Position numbers and translations under genes: made by a program
The notes under the pieces: generated by a model
The model's input: only the letters and a program-made list of their open reading frames with translations
What the model was told of the DNA's origin: nothing
Database searches by the model: none
Source of the DNA: Hyperoplus lanceolatus
Lineage: Eukaryota > Chordata > Actinopteri > Uranoscopiformes > Ammodytidae
Direction of reading: 5' to 3'
NCBI GenBank assembly: GCA_026929865.2
Contig: CM049396.1
Location: 23,951,001-24,015,000, forward strand
DNA: 64,000 nucleotides
Shown here: positions 49,811-61,428 of the stretch, piece after piece
Layout: the number at the start of each line of letters is the position of its first letter
Numbering within the stretch: the first letter of the stretch is position 1

Positions 49811-50971
49811 CTCACACCGGTTCCGCACCGATGTTGTGTCCGTGCCATGTAGGCTACATGCAGATTTTACAGACTATCTTGGTGAGTCGAGAAAATGGAA
49901 GAAACCGCTGATTCCAAGGAGCAGTAACCATACCCCTGGCCTCACATACAAACTCACAAGCTCTCAATTACACAAACTCACAAAATAACAATCACACACT
50001 CACAATCACATAGACACAGACTCCCACACACTCGCAATTAGGCCTACAGAGACACTGTTCTTCTTTGACACATGTCCTGTTCTCCCTGTAGTTTACTCAC
50101 TGGCCCCTAGTCTGGCTGTGTGACAGTCTGAGAGTGGTCTCTTTTTTTCAGCCTCTCTGTAGTTTCATACGTTAAGTGAGTGTGCCAGCAGGTTTTGATA
50201 TGTAACGAAGTTTAATTTTGTGTGTTTTATATTTTTGACACAACACAACCTAGATAATGTGTATTTATTTATTTTATTATTATTATTCTTCCGGACAATT
50301 ACACATAATACATCATTTTCTCATTGCATATTCATACATATTACTTTGTGTTATCGTCCGAAGGGAAGCAGGAGAAGCCAAAGGCTTATCGGGTCCCGCC
50401 CCCACTGCCATAAGATTCAGATACACAGATACACAGCTACTACAGTTAGAACACATTTTTTTTTTTTTTTTTAAGAAGATTCATTCTAATACACAGATAA
50501 TTTTAGGTCTCTATTTTCCTCTCTCCCTGTGACAATGCAGATATGACCTTGTCCATTTCTTCTCTAGTAGCCTAAACACCTCTGCAAAAGTATTCAAAAC
50601 AGTCAGTGTGTCTGCTGACCTTGGCTACAGTCCCATAACATGCAGTGTATTTACAAATTCTTCAGTCAGAGAAAGTCTTCCAATTTTAATTTGGGTGTTC
50701 TGAACACACAGCTGATAATTAACATGTTCAATAGTCACACATTCCATTAGGTTATCAATAGCAGAGCACATTGTATTTACAATTTCAAACCTTATATTAT
50801 GACACAAACCAGTTTAAATCACTTTAATTCAAAGACCATGCTATCTTTAATTCAAATTGTCCATGCTATAATGTCATTTGTAATAATGTAATAATGTCAT
50901 TTGGGTCTGATAATCTAGGTTCCTCGTAAAGATTAGCTAATAACTCCAGACTTTCATGATAATTTATCCAA

Positions 50972-51481
50972 TCAGGTATGTTGCTCATTCTTGCAGCTTG
51001 GGTTGATCAGGTCCTCTTCCCTCCGGAATTGAACCAGATCCTCCTCCGTTCTGATTTGCACAATTTTAGCTTCTTCGGGTGTAGCTCCATTCGATTTGAT
51101 GAAGATTCTTCCATCTCTTGTCCATGTTTGTTGGACCCGTCCACATTTTTTTAACCCTCTGGCTTGGTAGGCCAAATTAGCATTTCTCTTGGTTATGTTT
51201 TCACTCATTCCAATTTGTTCGCCTTTAAGCTTCTTGCCTTGACTGAGCAAATTTATCTTATGCTTTCTACTCACAAATTTCAGAATAACAGCACGCTTTT
51301 TGGCGAATTTTCCCTTCGGGAGAAGAAAACAAGACTCCACGTTCTCCAGATCCAGACTAATGCCTTTGCTTCTCAGGAACCTTTCAACCTGGTTTTCCAC
51401 CGACACATTCCTTGTATCGCCCTCTTCTTCTCCATTCACGGCAGCTGCATACGACCTAGGTTTAATATCCATACCAGTCAT
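50972..51481 (-). pseudogene. LINE ORF1 C-terminal part
   Basis: About 169 codons from the ATG at 51481 to the TGA at 50972. It contains the segments PRSYAAAVNGEEEGDTRNVS, VENQVERFLRSKGISLDLEN, KRAVILKFVSRKHKINLLSQ, then GKKLKGEQIGMSENITKRNA and QQTWTRDGRIFIKSNGATPE. These follow the LKFxSRKxKxxLLxxGKKLKG...ENxTKxNAxLAxxAR...TWTxxGxIFIKxNG pattern of ORF1-type RNA-binding C-terminal domains in animal LINEs. The last codons overlap ATG AGC of a short second frame (about 41 codons, 50986-50861) that ends early and looks decayed. The exact LINE clade is not assigned. Confidence 0.7.
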
Positions 51482-51483
51482 TA

Positions 51484-51825
51484 TCACATCTCTGTTTTTT
51501 TGTTTTTTGCTTGTTGATCTTGGTCATCAATTTTATCTCCAAGCTCTTTCAAGAGCTGATCTTTCTTCACATTAACAGCTTGAAGTTCCTTCAATTCGAT
51601 CATCAGTGGCCTCAGACCAGCAGCAATTTTTTCTTCAATTTTTGCATCAAAACGCCCAATCCATTCGTCCATAATCCCAGCTAGCTCAGCTTTCAGCAGT
51701 GCTCGCTCCGTCTCCCTCTCACTTTTCATTTCTCTCATCAAGTCTGCCAACTGTTTTTTCATTTCTTCCGCATAATCTTTGTCTTCCTCCTTCCCCTTAT
51801 CAATGTTTTTTCCTTTTTTGGACAT
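51484..51825 (-). pseudogene. LINE ORF1 N-terminal part (coiled coil)
   Basis: The frame starts at the ATG at 51825 (MSKKGKNIDKGKEEDKDYAE); the slightly longer open frame to 51831 uses a non-ATG codon. It is a highly charged Lys/Glu-rich segment followed by a predicted coiled coil (Glu/Leu/Lys heptads around LLKAELAGIMDEWIGRFDAK and LRPLMIELKELQAVNVKKDQ). ORF1 proteins bind LINE RNA and trimerise through such coils. The frame stops (TGA) at 51484, immediately after an A-rich KNKK segment, while the C-terminal half continues in another frame. A homopolymer slip in AAAAAACAAAAAAAC probably broke a single ORF1. Confidence 0.7.
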
Positions 51826-53869
51826 CTCCAAAGATTTTCAGAGATTTTTAAGGCTGTGAATCTGAGTTCTCCGCTGCTCACGGTAAATAGCTCTTAACCC
51901 TCGGCAAGCCGGAAGTGACAGTATGTGCAAAACAATGTTATAATTATATTGGTTTTAATTAATATAATTTTGGATAAACCTAATTTATTATAATTGTATT
52001 TGAAGGGTAATTTGGCAAATAATTAATGTATTATTGTTTTTGTTCAAGGGTTATTCATTTAATTTTTAAAAACCTTATTTATTGTTTCATTTTAAAGGAT
52101 GTTTTTTAAAATATCTTTATTTGAACATTGCTGTTTTATATTTTGTTCGTGTCTATTTTGTACCGTTTGTGTTACTCTGTATATTTCAAAAATAAATCCG
52201 GAGTAATTCAGTAGGCCTACTTGTACTCTTTAGTACTTGAGTAGTCTTTTCACTGCATACTTTTTTACTCTTACTTGAGTAATTATTTGTATGAGTACTT
52301 TTACTTCTACTTGAGTAATTGTAATCTTAAAGTAACTTACTTTTACTTGAGTACATTTTTTGGCTACTCTGCCCACCTCTGGTTCTAGTTCACATCTCCG
52401 GAAATGACTGTAACGTGTTTGAACGTTATAACTAAGTGCATTAGGTCAGAACTATTGCAGGAGTGTCTAATCCACTGCACCGGAGACCGGAGTCTCAGTT
52501 GTCTCACAGAGAAAGATGTAGGGAAGAGGAAGGGGAATTGCAAGACAGTACATTTGCCAATATAACAACTTACTCCTCCCTAAGTCTTGCTCCCTGTAAA
52601 AAAAGACATCAGACTGTCTGAATCATGATACAGCCTGAAGGTCACCTTTGTGTTTTTTTGAAGTCATCTCCTCGTTGTGTTATGCCAAAGTTGGAGTCAA
52701 TCTCTCTGCCTAGTGTTGTCTCTAGGGTAAACCACCCACTGCAGTACAGTACAGCTGTGAGAACAATGACTGTTGAGGGCAGTGATCTACAACCGGAGGG
52801 CTTTGTAGAAAAGGTTGTTGACTAGGGATCCACCAATCACACATTAACTCCCTTGACGTAGACACCGATACCAATGCAGGTACAGCAGATAAGTGCGTCC
52901 CGTTTTTGAAATGGAATCTTACAGATCAGATATCAGATCAGATTATTTAACAACAATGTTTGATATCATCCTTCCTCGCTCCATGAATGACTGATACAGT
53001 GAACTCTGTCCTATCTAGCCAACAATATGTTACATGTACAGCTGTGCACTTTGGGATGGAGTGTAATGCTGACTTCATGGCTTACCATCTATACTGACAT
53101 CCCAACGAAGCTATTGTGTCTGAATGGTACTAAATCCCTGTAGCCTGGTTCAACATGGGTAAGATGTACTGGAAAGAGGAAGAGTTGTGCTGTCCAAGCA
53201 TCAGATATGGCTTGGATCAGTGTTCACCTTTTTGCACAACAAATGTTGTCCTCATCTCTATCATGATCGTGTGATTTTATTCCTTCCAGTGTTTGGTTGA
53301 AGTTGATGGGTGTTTTATGGGTTTGGGTTCCGAGCTCTCTACAGTATGCTGCTCAATTGACCTCCACTTTATTTAACTGACCTGAAATTATTTGCAGGAT
53401 TCCTACACAATTTATTGGATGCAGTAAGGCATACATACATTAAAAGAACATGATAATATTTCTAAAACCTTTAATAACATAGTGTGCACACATAAATATT
53501 GTAGGATACACCAGAGGTTATTTGGAATGAATGAATTGAAAGTGTAACAAACACTGTGTTATCCCTATTATCAGTACCAAATTGCATAGGTGTTACTCCA
53601 AAACTTCTTGGAAATGATTTAGCAAATTAAAGTTCAAACTGTACAGTGAAGCCCATATCCGGACAAATTAGTAATAGATCATACCACAAGCTAACTGGAA
53701 TACAATTAACGAATATGGGCAGTTGCCTTGACTAGCTTCAACAGCCCATTGCTGTTTTACATTATTGGCTGCCTGGTACGGCTCAAATCTTAGAAAGCAG
53801 AGCTTCATTTTAGTTACAGTAGAGGTGTCATGGTTGAACAACTGCACAGTGAAATCAATAGGCTCTGCT

Positions 53870-53976
<107 letters not shown>

Positions 53977-54457
53977 CACTCCACACTACACACTACACTC
54001 CAATCAGAGTGGACTTGTTCTTCTTCATTACTCTGAGTCAGGCATGGTCTCTTCCCCGCTGTCTGTCTTGCTCACTACCAGCTCTGTCTTATTCTTCATA
54101 ACTATACTCTCTATGAGTTGGCTCAGCCTAGAGAGGCGAACAATTTGAGTTTTTGGTGCTGCTGATGGAGGAGGAGGAAGGTCTGCCGGAAGCTGCAATC
54201 AATACTGTGGGAGCCATGGGGCCATTATGGAAATCAAATGACATTAAGTGCTGGGTAAATGTGGCTGATTGCTCAGAAAAAGCCATTAAAGTCGTGTCAC
54301 TTTTTTTTCTTTTACCTTGTTAGCCAATTTCCTATGTCAGAAGTTCTGTTTAATGACTTGTTGTGGTTTCAATCCAATTGTGGTATTCGTTGTCGTATTT
54401 CCCCTTTTTAACAATACACATAAGTATGGACATTAGGAACATTATTCGGTTTTATGA

Positions 54458-54459
<2 letters not shown>

Positions 54460-54552
<93 letters not shown>
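54460..54552. repeat. Long (TG)n microsatellite
   Basis: About 46 TG units, only 490 bp from the (CA)n tract at 53872, giving two complementary repeats in inverted orientation. Confidence 0.95.
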
Positions 54553-54554
<2 letters not shown>

Positions 54555-55829
54555 TGGTAACGTGGGAATGGGAACAGGTCTCCCTTGAGCTGACCTGGTG
54601 AGACAGTTAATCAGAATCACAGATCCACACTATATTGGGATTATAGAAATGACAGCAGTAGTTGTCTGTGTACGGGGATTATTTAAGGAACGAAGGTTTC
54701 TGGGGATTAGCAAATTTTGTAAATACAAAACACAATGTCACTGCTTTCCAAACAGACATCACCTCTGAAGCTGAGGTCATCTCATTATCATTACACAGCT
54801 TTCTACTTTATTCCTTCCTAATAATGTCTATATGATTATTATGCAGTTTACATATACCAACGGTGGTGAACATTCTGTTAAAGGAAAATATCTGTCATAA
54901 ACACACACATCTCCTCAGAAATCTATACAATTACTCCACTTACTTTTTCATACATTAAATCAGTGGATAATGGTCAGAAATCCACATTATAAACATGAAC
55001 CAATACACACACCTGATTTCAATAACTTTCTTTTCTACAATTTACCAGGATCAATGAACCTGACCAAGCTCTGTTTATCACATCTATTGTCCCGTGGATT
55101 GTTCTGTTGCTACCTGGGCTGCTTTATAGCTTCTCGTAGGAAGTTTCTGAAGTTTGGTGTATTTTACTAAATGCAGTGTTGCCAGATTTATGTAGCCCCC
55201 TTATCCATGAACTATTCATGTGTTTTTCTCTGAGTTTGATTGTGTTAAGCTGGTGCAGACACTGTTAGTTTCAATACATCTGCTCTGTGCTGCTGACCAG
55301 CTGAGCTAAGAGCTTGCCGGCCCCTCCAGGACTCGAGTGCTTGTTTGGATTTGAATGAGTAAACATTGCTACATGTATGTACACACTGATAGCTCTAATC
55401 CCTACACACGCTGGGCAAACAGTAGCCATAATTCACTGCACACATATAAATAAATAAGCAAAAAGGGAAGGAGATGATTGAAAAATAGCCCAAACCTGCT
55501 GAAAAAAAAATCTGCACCGCAAAAGTTTTGTTTCCACTGAGCGGTTCAGTTCGGTTTGGCATGGCACACAGTTATTTTCGTTTCCACCGTCAAAAGATAG
55601 AAAGGGTGCCAAAGTAAGCGAACCATGCCGCACATTTATTTGTGTCATTTAGTTGGGGTACCAAGACGTTCCAAAGGGGTGGAGCTACACACTGCAGTCT
55701 ATTGATTGGTCGACAGAATAATTTCCGTGTGAGAGATAAACCGCTGTGCGTTGTCACCTCGGCAAGAGTGAAGAGAGTCTTGTGTTTAGAGGAAAATGTA
55801 GTCACTCAACTTTTAGTTTATTGTATTGT

Positions 55830-57360
55830 AGGGGGTCAAACCTATGGACAGCTCTGTGCCGCCACCGTGCGGCCAAAACACTGCAGTACACCTTTACCTC
55901 TTCAGGTGGGCGTACCCAAACGCTAGCCGGAAACTCCACCCCGGTGGAAAGCCGGGATCTTTAAAAGGATACCCCGCGGCTTCCTCTGCCTTTCTGGTGG
56001 CGGCTGTTGGCTGACCCATATAGAAACGACAAAGTCTGTACAGATCTACAGGGGCCTCTTCACCTCTGACCCAACCCCCACGTGTTTTACTAAAGCTATC
56101 GCCTGCGGCCGCGGCGATCTCTAAGACGACAAAGTGGGTTGAAGCTGTTCCGTTGGAACGACCAGAAGAACATTGGAAGCAGGCGGGTTTTACCGAGAAA
56201 CCTGCCTTTGGACCACTCCACACTGAAAGCAGGCAGTTTATCCAGAAACTCAGCCTCTCGGACCGCGGACTGGATAGCCGATCGAGTGATCTTCGACCGC
56301 CATCCCCGCACCAAATCAGTTGCGCCCTTTTGCCTTTTTCCTGCGACCTTAAGGACGACCGCAGAGATCACCTCACCAGAACCGACCGCCAAAGGCTCGG
56401 AGCCTGGAGTTTGGATCCGCCGTCTCGCGGGCCCCTTTCGCCTGTCCTGGAAAGGAGTGGCCTACCCGCCTCAACGACGACGAAGCAGTGGAAATCTAAG
56501 TTTCCCCCAAGTGAGATTTTGGCTTTATAATTACCTGGGCAGATGTTTAGTTATTATTTACTTTTTAAAGTGTGAACAATACTGTTTATTTTCGAATTTG
56601 TGTTTGCTATTTTGAAACAAGCTGTGTGATCAATCTCCGTTTGTCTTCTCCCCCACGGAGAGCCAGAACGGAAAGTTCGATCTTTTCATTCACGCTGCAG
56701 TGTGGTTTCAAGTCTGCTGTATGTTTTAAAACCTCACACTAATCTTTCCTCCTCTTCCTCTCCTGCACGCACGTACACACACGTTAGATAAACCTTGTGG
56801 TAGTCTTTCTCAGATAGGATTATTGGTGCTAAGATCTTTGATAGAATCCCCTTTTTAAAGAGCTGGTGTTTGTTCGAAATTCCCCGCCTCAAATATCATT
56901 CGTCGGGTCCTTTGTTCCAAAGGTAGACGCCCTTTTGAGCACCCGTGGTAATCACTTCCCCCATCGGTGGAAGTAGGATAGCCTAGCCATTTTGTGTCAT
57001 TTATAACCTAGCTTATTTCGGCCGCCATTTTGTGCCTCTCGTGTCCCAAGTCACGTGGCAGCTTCCCCGCCCCTTTTTCTTGCTCCTCTTCACCTACACA
57101 CACACACTCACTCACACACACCCACACACGCACGCACGCACGCACTCACTCACACACACACACACACACACTGGTACATGGCTGTATAAACAGCAGTGTT
57201 CTAGACGTTTTTCTTTGATTAAGTGTATTTGCTTCATGCGTGTATAAAACGGAACCTTAAGTTTCATTGTGGTTAAAATAAATGTTCTTATATTGTAACC
57301 AGAAGTGTTTGTGATTTATTGTGTGGATATTATTGGAGGGTCAACAATCAACAAGTGAAA
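55830..57360 (+). other. CpG-rich promoter-like or solo-LTR-like block
   Basis: 55900-56500 is strikingly GC- and CpG-rich for this window (GGCCGCGGCGATC, CGGACCGCGG, CTCGCGGGCCCC) and 56500-57300 turns AT-rich. Downstream are TATA-like TGTATAAACAG (57183) and TGTATAAAACGG (57241), an AATAAA signal (57277-57282) and GT-rich sequence after it, an order seen in LTRs. I cannot find TG...CA ends with matching short duplications. Overlapping 125- and 158-codon frames at 56139-56615 lack recognisable domains. It could instead be the CpG island of an unknown transcript. Confidence 0.3.
57096..57171. repeat. (CA)n / (CACG)n / (CACT)n compound repeat
   Basis: CA units interspersed with CTCA and CGCA units. 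Confidence 0.9.
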
Positions 57361-57599
57361 GACTCTGTAGCCTTCAGTGTTAAGATCATATTACCAAATT
57401 TATAATAGTAACTACTTGATTACATTATTTATTGAAATGATCTTTGAGACTAGGATTTGCTAATGTTGATTTGTTTAACTGAGCGTTAAACTGATCAACT
57501 TTTCTAAATAAATCCTTTGATTAAACGAGACAATTTGCTATTACTTTTCCATTCTTGAATGAATGGTGGTGCCCCTTTTGAACTTTAATAAACTATTAA

Positions 57600-58798
57600 A
57601 GTATTATTAATCATCAGATTAATTTCTAATAGCAGAATTAATCTGAATATGTATTCGGATAAGCACGGATAATGAGTTAGATACGGATACAGATAATTTC
57701 CGAATAGTCCCGTTATTATTCGGGGATTTTTTAATTTTTTTATTATGCGCTTAATTGACGCAGCGCGTTCCGCCTCAATGACACAACAGGTAGAATGACA
57801 CTAACAGCTGTTCTGCGGTGGACATGAGAGGACCGGGCGCGTCCCGTGACCCGCGGTCTCTCTCTTTTTATCCACTGATAAACGCAGCGCGTTCGCCCTT
57901 TCCCTCGAATAGAAGGTTCTACCGGTCGCATTCGCTGCCGTTTTTATTTGAGTTTCCTCGTAACCCGCTGCTATGGCAGAGAAGAGACGAACCGATGGAA
58001 TATGCTGCACCCCGAGTCACCGTCAGCCCTTCCCCGATGTAGGCTATTTACATTCTCTAGGCCTACTGCTTAAACTCTTTTAAACATCACAACGTTTCCA
58101 TCAAACTGATGCTTAGGACCTGTACTTTTTCAGCTGTCAATCAGTGCGTAGGCCTACTTCAGGACCTATACAATAAAAATCGGAAACTGCAAACTTGACA
58201 CATTGAAATCACATATGGCTTTGTGGAAAGGCTAAAATATTATTTAGGGTTTGTGAGATTGGCACGTTGATACAGATTGTTCCTAAACCTTAGTTTAGTA
58301 AAACAAATTTAAAAAAAAAAGAGCGATAGGGAGAGATAGAGATAAAAAAAAAATCATGAAATACAGCTGTATTTTCCCCAGTTAAAGGGAGACCTTAATT
58401 AAGTTAAAAGTAAAACACTGGCCCTCATTTACTAACAGTGAGAAGCCTATGCACAGATTTGGGCTGTTATTTATCAATATTTTCGTTCCCTGAATTTCTT
58501 CGTATTCTGAGAACAAAGAAGAGAGAGATGAAAAGGTAGAAATATATCTGACTTTTTGACTTATATTTCAACATTACATCAATTTGATGCTTTGAAGGGA
58601 CAACAATTGCATTGACAATGAATATTAGTTTAGAAAATCAATGTAGGTGTGACTTCCTTTAATGTAGGCTAATGTAAAAGAAACTTCCAGTATACGCCAC
58701 GCCCACTTCTTCTTGTGTATCCGGATACAGATACAGATACAGATAATTTTGTTGGTTGAACAGATACAGATACAGATAATGACGTCTCCGCACACCCC
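57600..58798. mobile_element. Possible hAT-like element with GATACA arrays
   Basis: GATACGGATACAGATAATTT (about 57680) and GATACAGATACAGATAATTT (about 58728) lie near either side, followed at the right by AATGACGTCTCCGCACACCCCTA (58777-58798 region), a terminus resembling a known fish hAT style. The left terminus and target duplication are not identified, so limits are approximate. Confidence 0.35.
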
Positions 58799-58929
58799 TA
58801 CTGTCCAGCATAAACCCCATCTAACAAGCTACTGTGGGCAGTGGAAATGCAAGTCAGATCTAGGTTTACCGTTCTGAACCAAATCGTACAGCTGAAAGAG
58901 AATAAACTGCTTAGTGGAAACGAGACATA

Positions 58930-59912
58930 ATAGTGAAGTGAAAAGCTCACCCTGACATCTGTTTAGTCATAGTAGCAGTATGCTAGCACCTGGGTCACTG
59001 TGAGTGTATTGAAGAAGCAGCAGCCACTGTCACTTTAAGAAGGTGATGATCATGAATGTACTGTCATACTGTGAACCAGCCATAAGTGTGACAAATACTT
59101 CCTTCAGCGTCTTGGGTTCGCTGTATAATGTTTGTCAAAAGTCAGCAAAATCTTCTGATACATACACAATGAAGAGAAAACTGTCCTCTTTCTGACCAAA
59201 CCAATCCCAGGCCAGTTGAAGCTCAGCACGCATCAGCACTCCACAAAATGTGCACAATTGTCTCTCACCCTGCTTTTAAATGATGGACTGACTGAAGCAG
59301 CTCCATTCAGTTTGTGTGTGTGTGTGTGTGTGTTTTTGTTTGTGTGTATGTGTATGTGTTAGTGCCGCTTTCCCTTTCAGACTAAGGACATTTAGCATTA
59401 AACTAAAACAATAACTCCACCTCCAGATGCACATTTTATATACATTTTTGTTATTTTTTATTTATTTTTTTACACAATGCACATATTGATAATTGTGAAG
59501 GTAAAATCCATTGCATAGCGACATTCAAATTCAAGAGGTGCTTTGATTTGAAGAGCAATTTAATTTATCTACCTCAATCTTGGAGTACAGCACAGTGTTT
59601 GATTTGAGAGCTGTTGAAGGGAAAAAGTGAATTATTAACATGCTTTAAAGAAATGAACATCTGTTACCGCTGGCTGTTTGCATATGAAACAATAGATATG
59701 TGTAAAATACATAATAAATATTATAGGCTTAATTCTTTGTCTGGAATAAAACATGAAAAGTAATTACTGTTTCAAACTTAATTTTATAAATCAACAAGCT
59801 GCTGAAATTAAACATAAACAACTTGATCTTAAGGCGCAGCAGCTATTTATTAATTAGGCTTAATACTTATTGTTGAAGGACAATTGATGTGTATTTTGAA
59901 TTGTGTCAGTAG
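58930..59912. other. Non-coding flank
   Basis: Nothing recognised except the (TG)n tract at 59312. Confidence 0.45.
59312..59359. repeat. (TG)n microsatellite, imperfect
   Basis: TG run interrupted by TTTTTG and TATG units. Confidence 0.9.
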
Positions 59913-61428
59913 CAGGCCCGGTTCTAGACAGTTAGATTAGGGTGGGCCTGTAGAAATTTTAGGTGGGCACACTGGGCAGAGAGACCGAAGATGCTCTGCG
60001 CGCAAGCATAATTTTTTTGCCCTTGTAAGATCTCTGCGTCTGATTTTTGGCACATTTACTGTGAATTTTGTAGAACACAATATGCAAATAAACTTTGAGT
60101 GTTGCTGTGTGGGAGATTTGATTCTGGCATGTTTTTTTTCCAAAAGGTTTATGAATAACATATAATATACATTATATAAAACATAATGTATATATTTTTT
60201 ATCGCAGTATTAACTGTAGGCAGCCTGAGCTGATTGAAGAGAAAGCTTTGGGACTGGTCAACCTGGATGGTGGTAGAGCTATATACTATACACACTATAT
60301 ACAGTGGCGTTTCTAGGTGTAAAAAACAGGTGGGGCTCACACCAAAGAGGGAGGTCTGGGGGTCCCCCCCCAGAAAAAATTTGAGCTTCAAAGACACTGT
60401 TTCTCGCATTCTGGCGATTTTATAAACACAAAATCAGTTGTTCACATCTTGGCAAGACGTGGATAGTTGGCACAGCCTGACAGCCAATGAAATTGCAGCA
60501 CTATCCCCTGCTGACTTACGGCCAAATCACTCAAAGTTTCCAGGTTCAAATCCCAGTTCAGACAAAAGATGAAGTTTAGAACTTCAGAGTAAATAACTTA
60601 AATTCATTGTGTGGACATAAAACACAAAAGCAAAACTACACTGGACATTTAAATGCAGAATCACATCAAGGCTATTAAACAATAATATTAAAAACCTTTG
60701 ATAATATGTTTAACATGTTTAAAATGCAACTCATTTTTAACTACTAATGCAATTAATAATCAGTAAACATTATTTACTTGACACAGACTAAAATGGATCA
60801 AATGTGTTGTTTATTAAAAAATCTTCACAACAATGACAGCTAGATTTCAACAAACAAATAGTCACACAATAAAAATACTTTTAATTAACTGCATCGAATC
60901 CTTCGACACATTATATGAAATACTCGCTGATACAATATTAAGGGGCTATAAAATAAAGAATCCACATCAGGTTGAAATAAAGTAGCAGCACAGGAGTAAT
61001 GATTCATTACATTAAAAAGACAATTTTCAAATATAAAATCTTCTGTGTAAAGATTTAGCTTGTCCCAATACATGATGTCCTACTACATCCTGTAGTCATT
61101 TTCAGTGTGCAAACCAGCAGCTTTATGGAGGTTCTGACCTACATCCTATACACAGCGGAAGTCACATCACATGGACTGAGCCTCCCAGTGAAAACCAACA
61201 GCAATTCGAGGGATATACAGCAACAGAGTCAAGTCCAAGCCATGATGTTATAATGATATATGAAAGTATAAGTACTTTCCAATTGTTGCATACTGCATGC
61301 ACACTATGTACTCTTTATGGTCAGCTGCAGTATGTACAATAGAAAAAAAATAAAAATGCATGGACACAGGGATGGAGCCATCCAGAGAGCCAGGTATTCT
61401 CTACTGTTGTGAGCAGCACGGTCTGACA

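Larger units (their letters stand above)
50256..51921 (-). mobile_element. RT-less LINE derivative (ORF1 + 3' end) nested in hAT element B
   Basis: On the minus strand: a short 5' UTR (about 51921-51826, with a CACTTCCGGCTTGCCGAGGG block), an ORF1 of about 285 codons in two frames (51825-50972), about 350 bp of decayed reading frame, an A-run, then a 3' end containing GGGCGGGACCCGATAAGCCT and TTGGCTTCTCCTGCTTCCCT and an AATAATAATAATAAAATAAA tail at 50256-50290. No endonuclease or RT is present. This recalls mammalian HAL1 (half-LINE) elements, which keep ORF1 and lose ORF2. Target duplications are not evident. Confidence 0.7.
47881..52381. mobile_element. hAT element B, 4.5 kb with nested insertions, perfect 8-bp TSD
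   Basis: CAGAGGTGGGTAG at the left and CTACTCTGCCCACCTCTG at the right. The octamer GTTCTAGT is present on both sides (47873-47880 and 52382-52389). ACTTGAGTA-like motifs cluster near both ends (for example 47930, 47991, 52236, 52277, 52310, 52348) and probably act as transposase binding sites. Inside lie hAT element C (48337-49810) and a LINE derivative (50256-51921). Without those the element is roughly 1.4 kb and encodes no transposase. Its left interior, 48240-48336 plus 49811-49890, ends in CTTG|GTGAGT and could be a relic first exon. Confidence 0.93.
55525..58927 (+). mobile_element. TTTCCACTGAG MITE family, copy split by a 3-kb insertion
   Basis: The left half 55525 to about 55825 begins TTTTGTTTCCACTGAGCGGT and contains CAGTTCGGTTTGGCATGGC, AAGCGAACCATGCC, TTGGGGTACCAAGACG and TGATTGGTCGACAGAATAAT. 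The right half, about 58799-58927, has GCAGTGGAAATGCAAGTCAG and ATCTAGGTTTACCGTTCTGA and ends CTTAGTGGAAACGAGAC, an inverted match to the left end. The right half matches the reversed 41405 copy (GGTTAGAGCGTTAATGCTAG then ATCTGGCTTGCGTTTCC). The interior is later insertions. Confidence 0.65.

Noticed and set aside
52820-52930. ACCGATACCAATGCAGGTA-like stretch resembling a hAT terminus
   Set aside because: Too degenerate; no inverted partner or duplication found.
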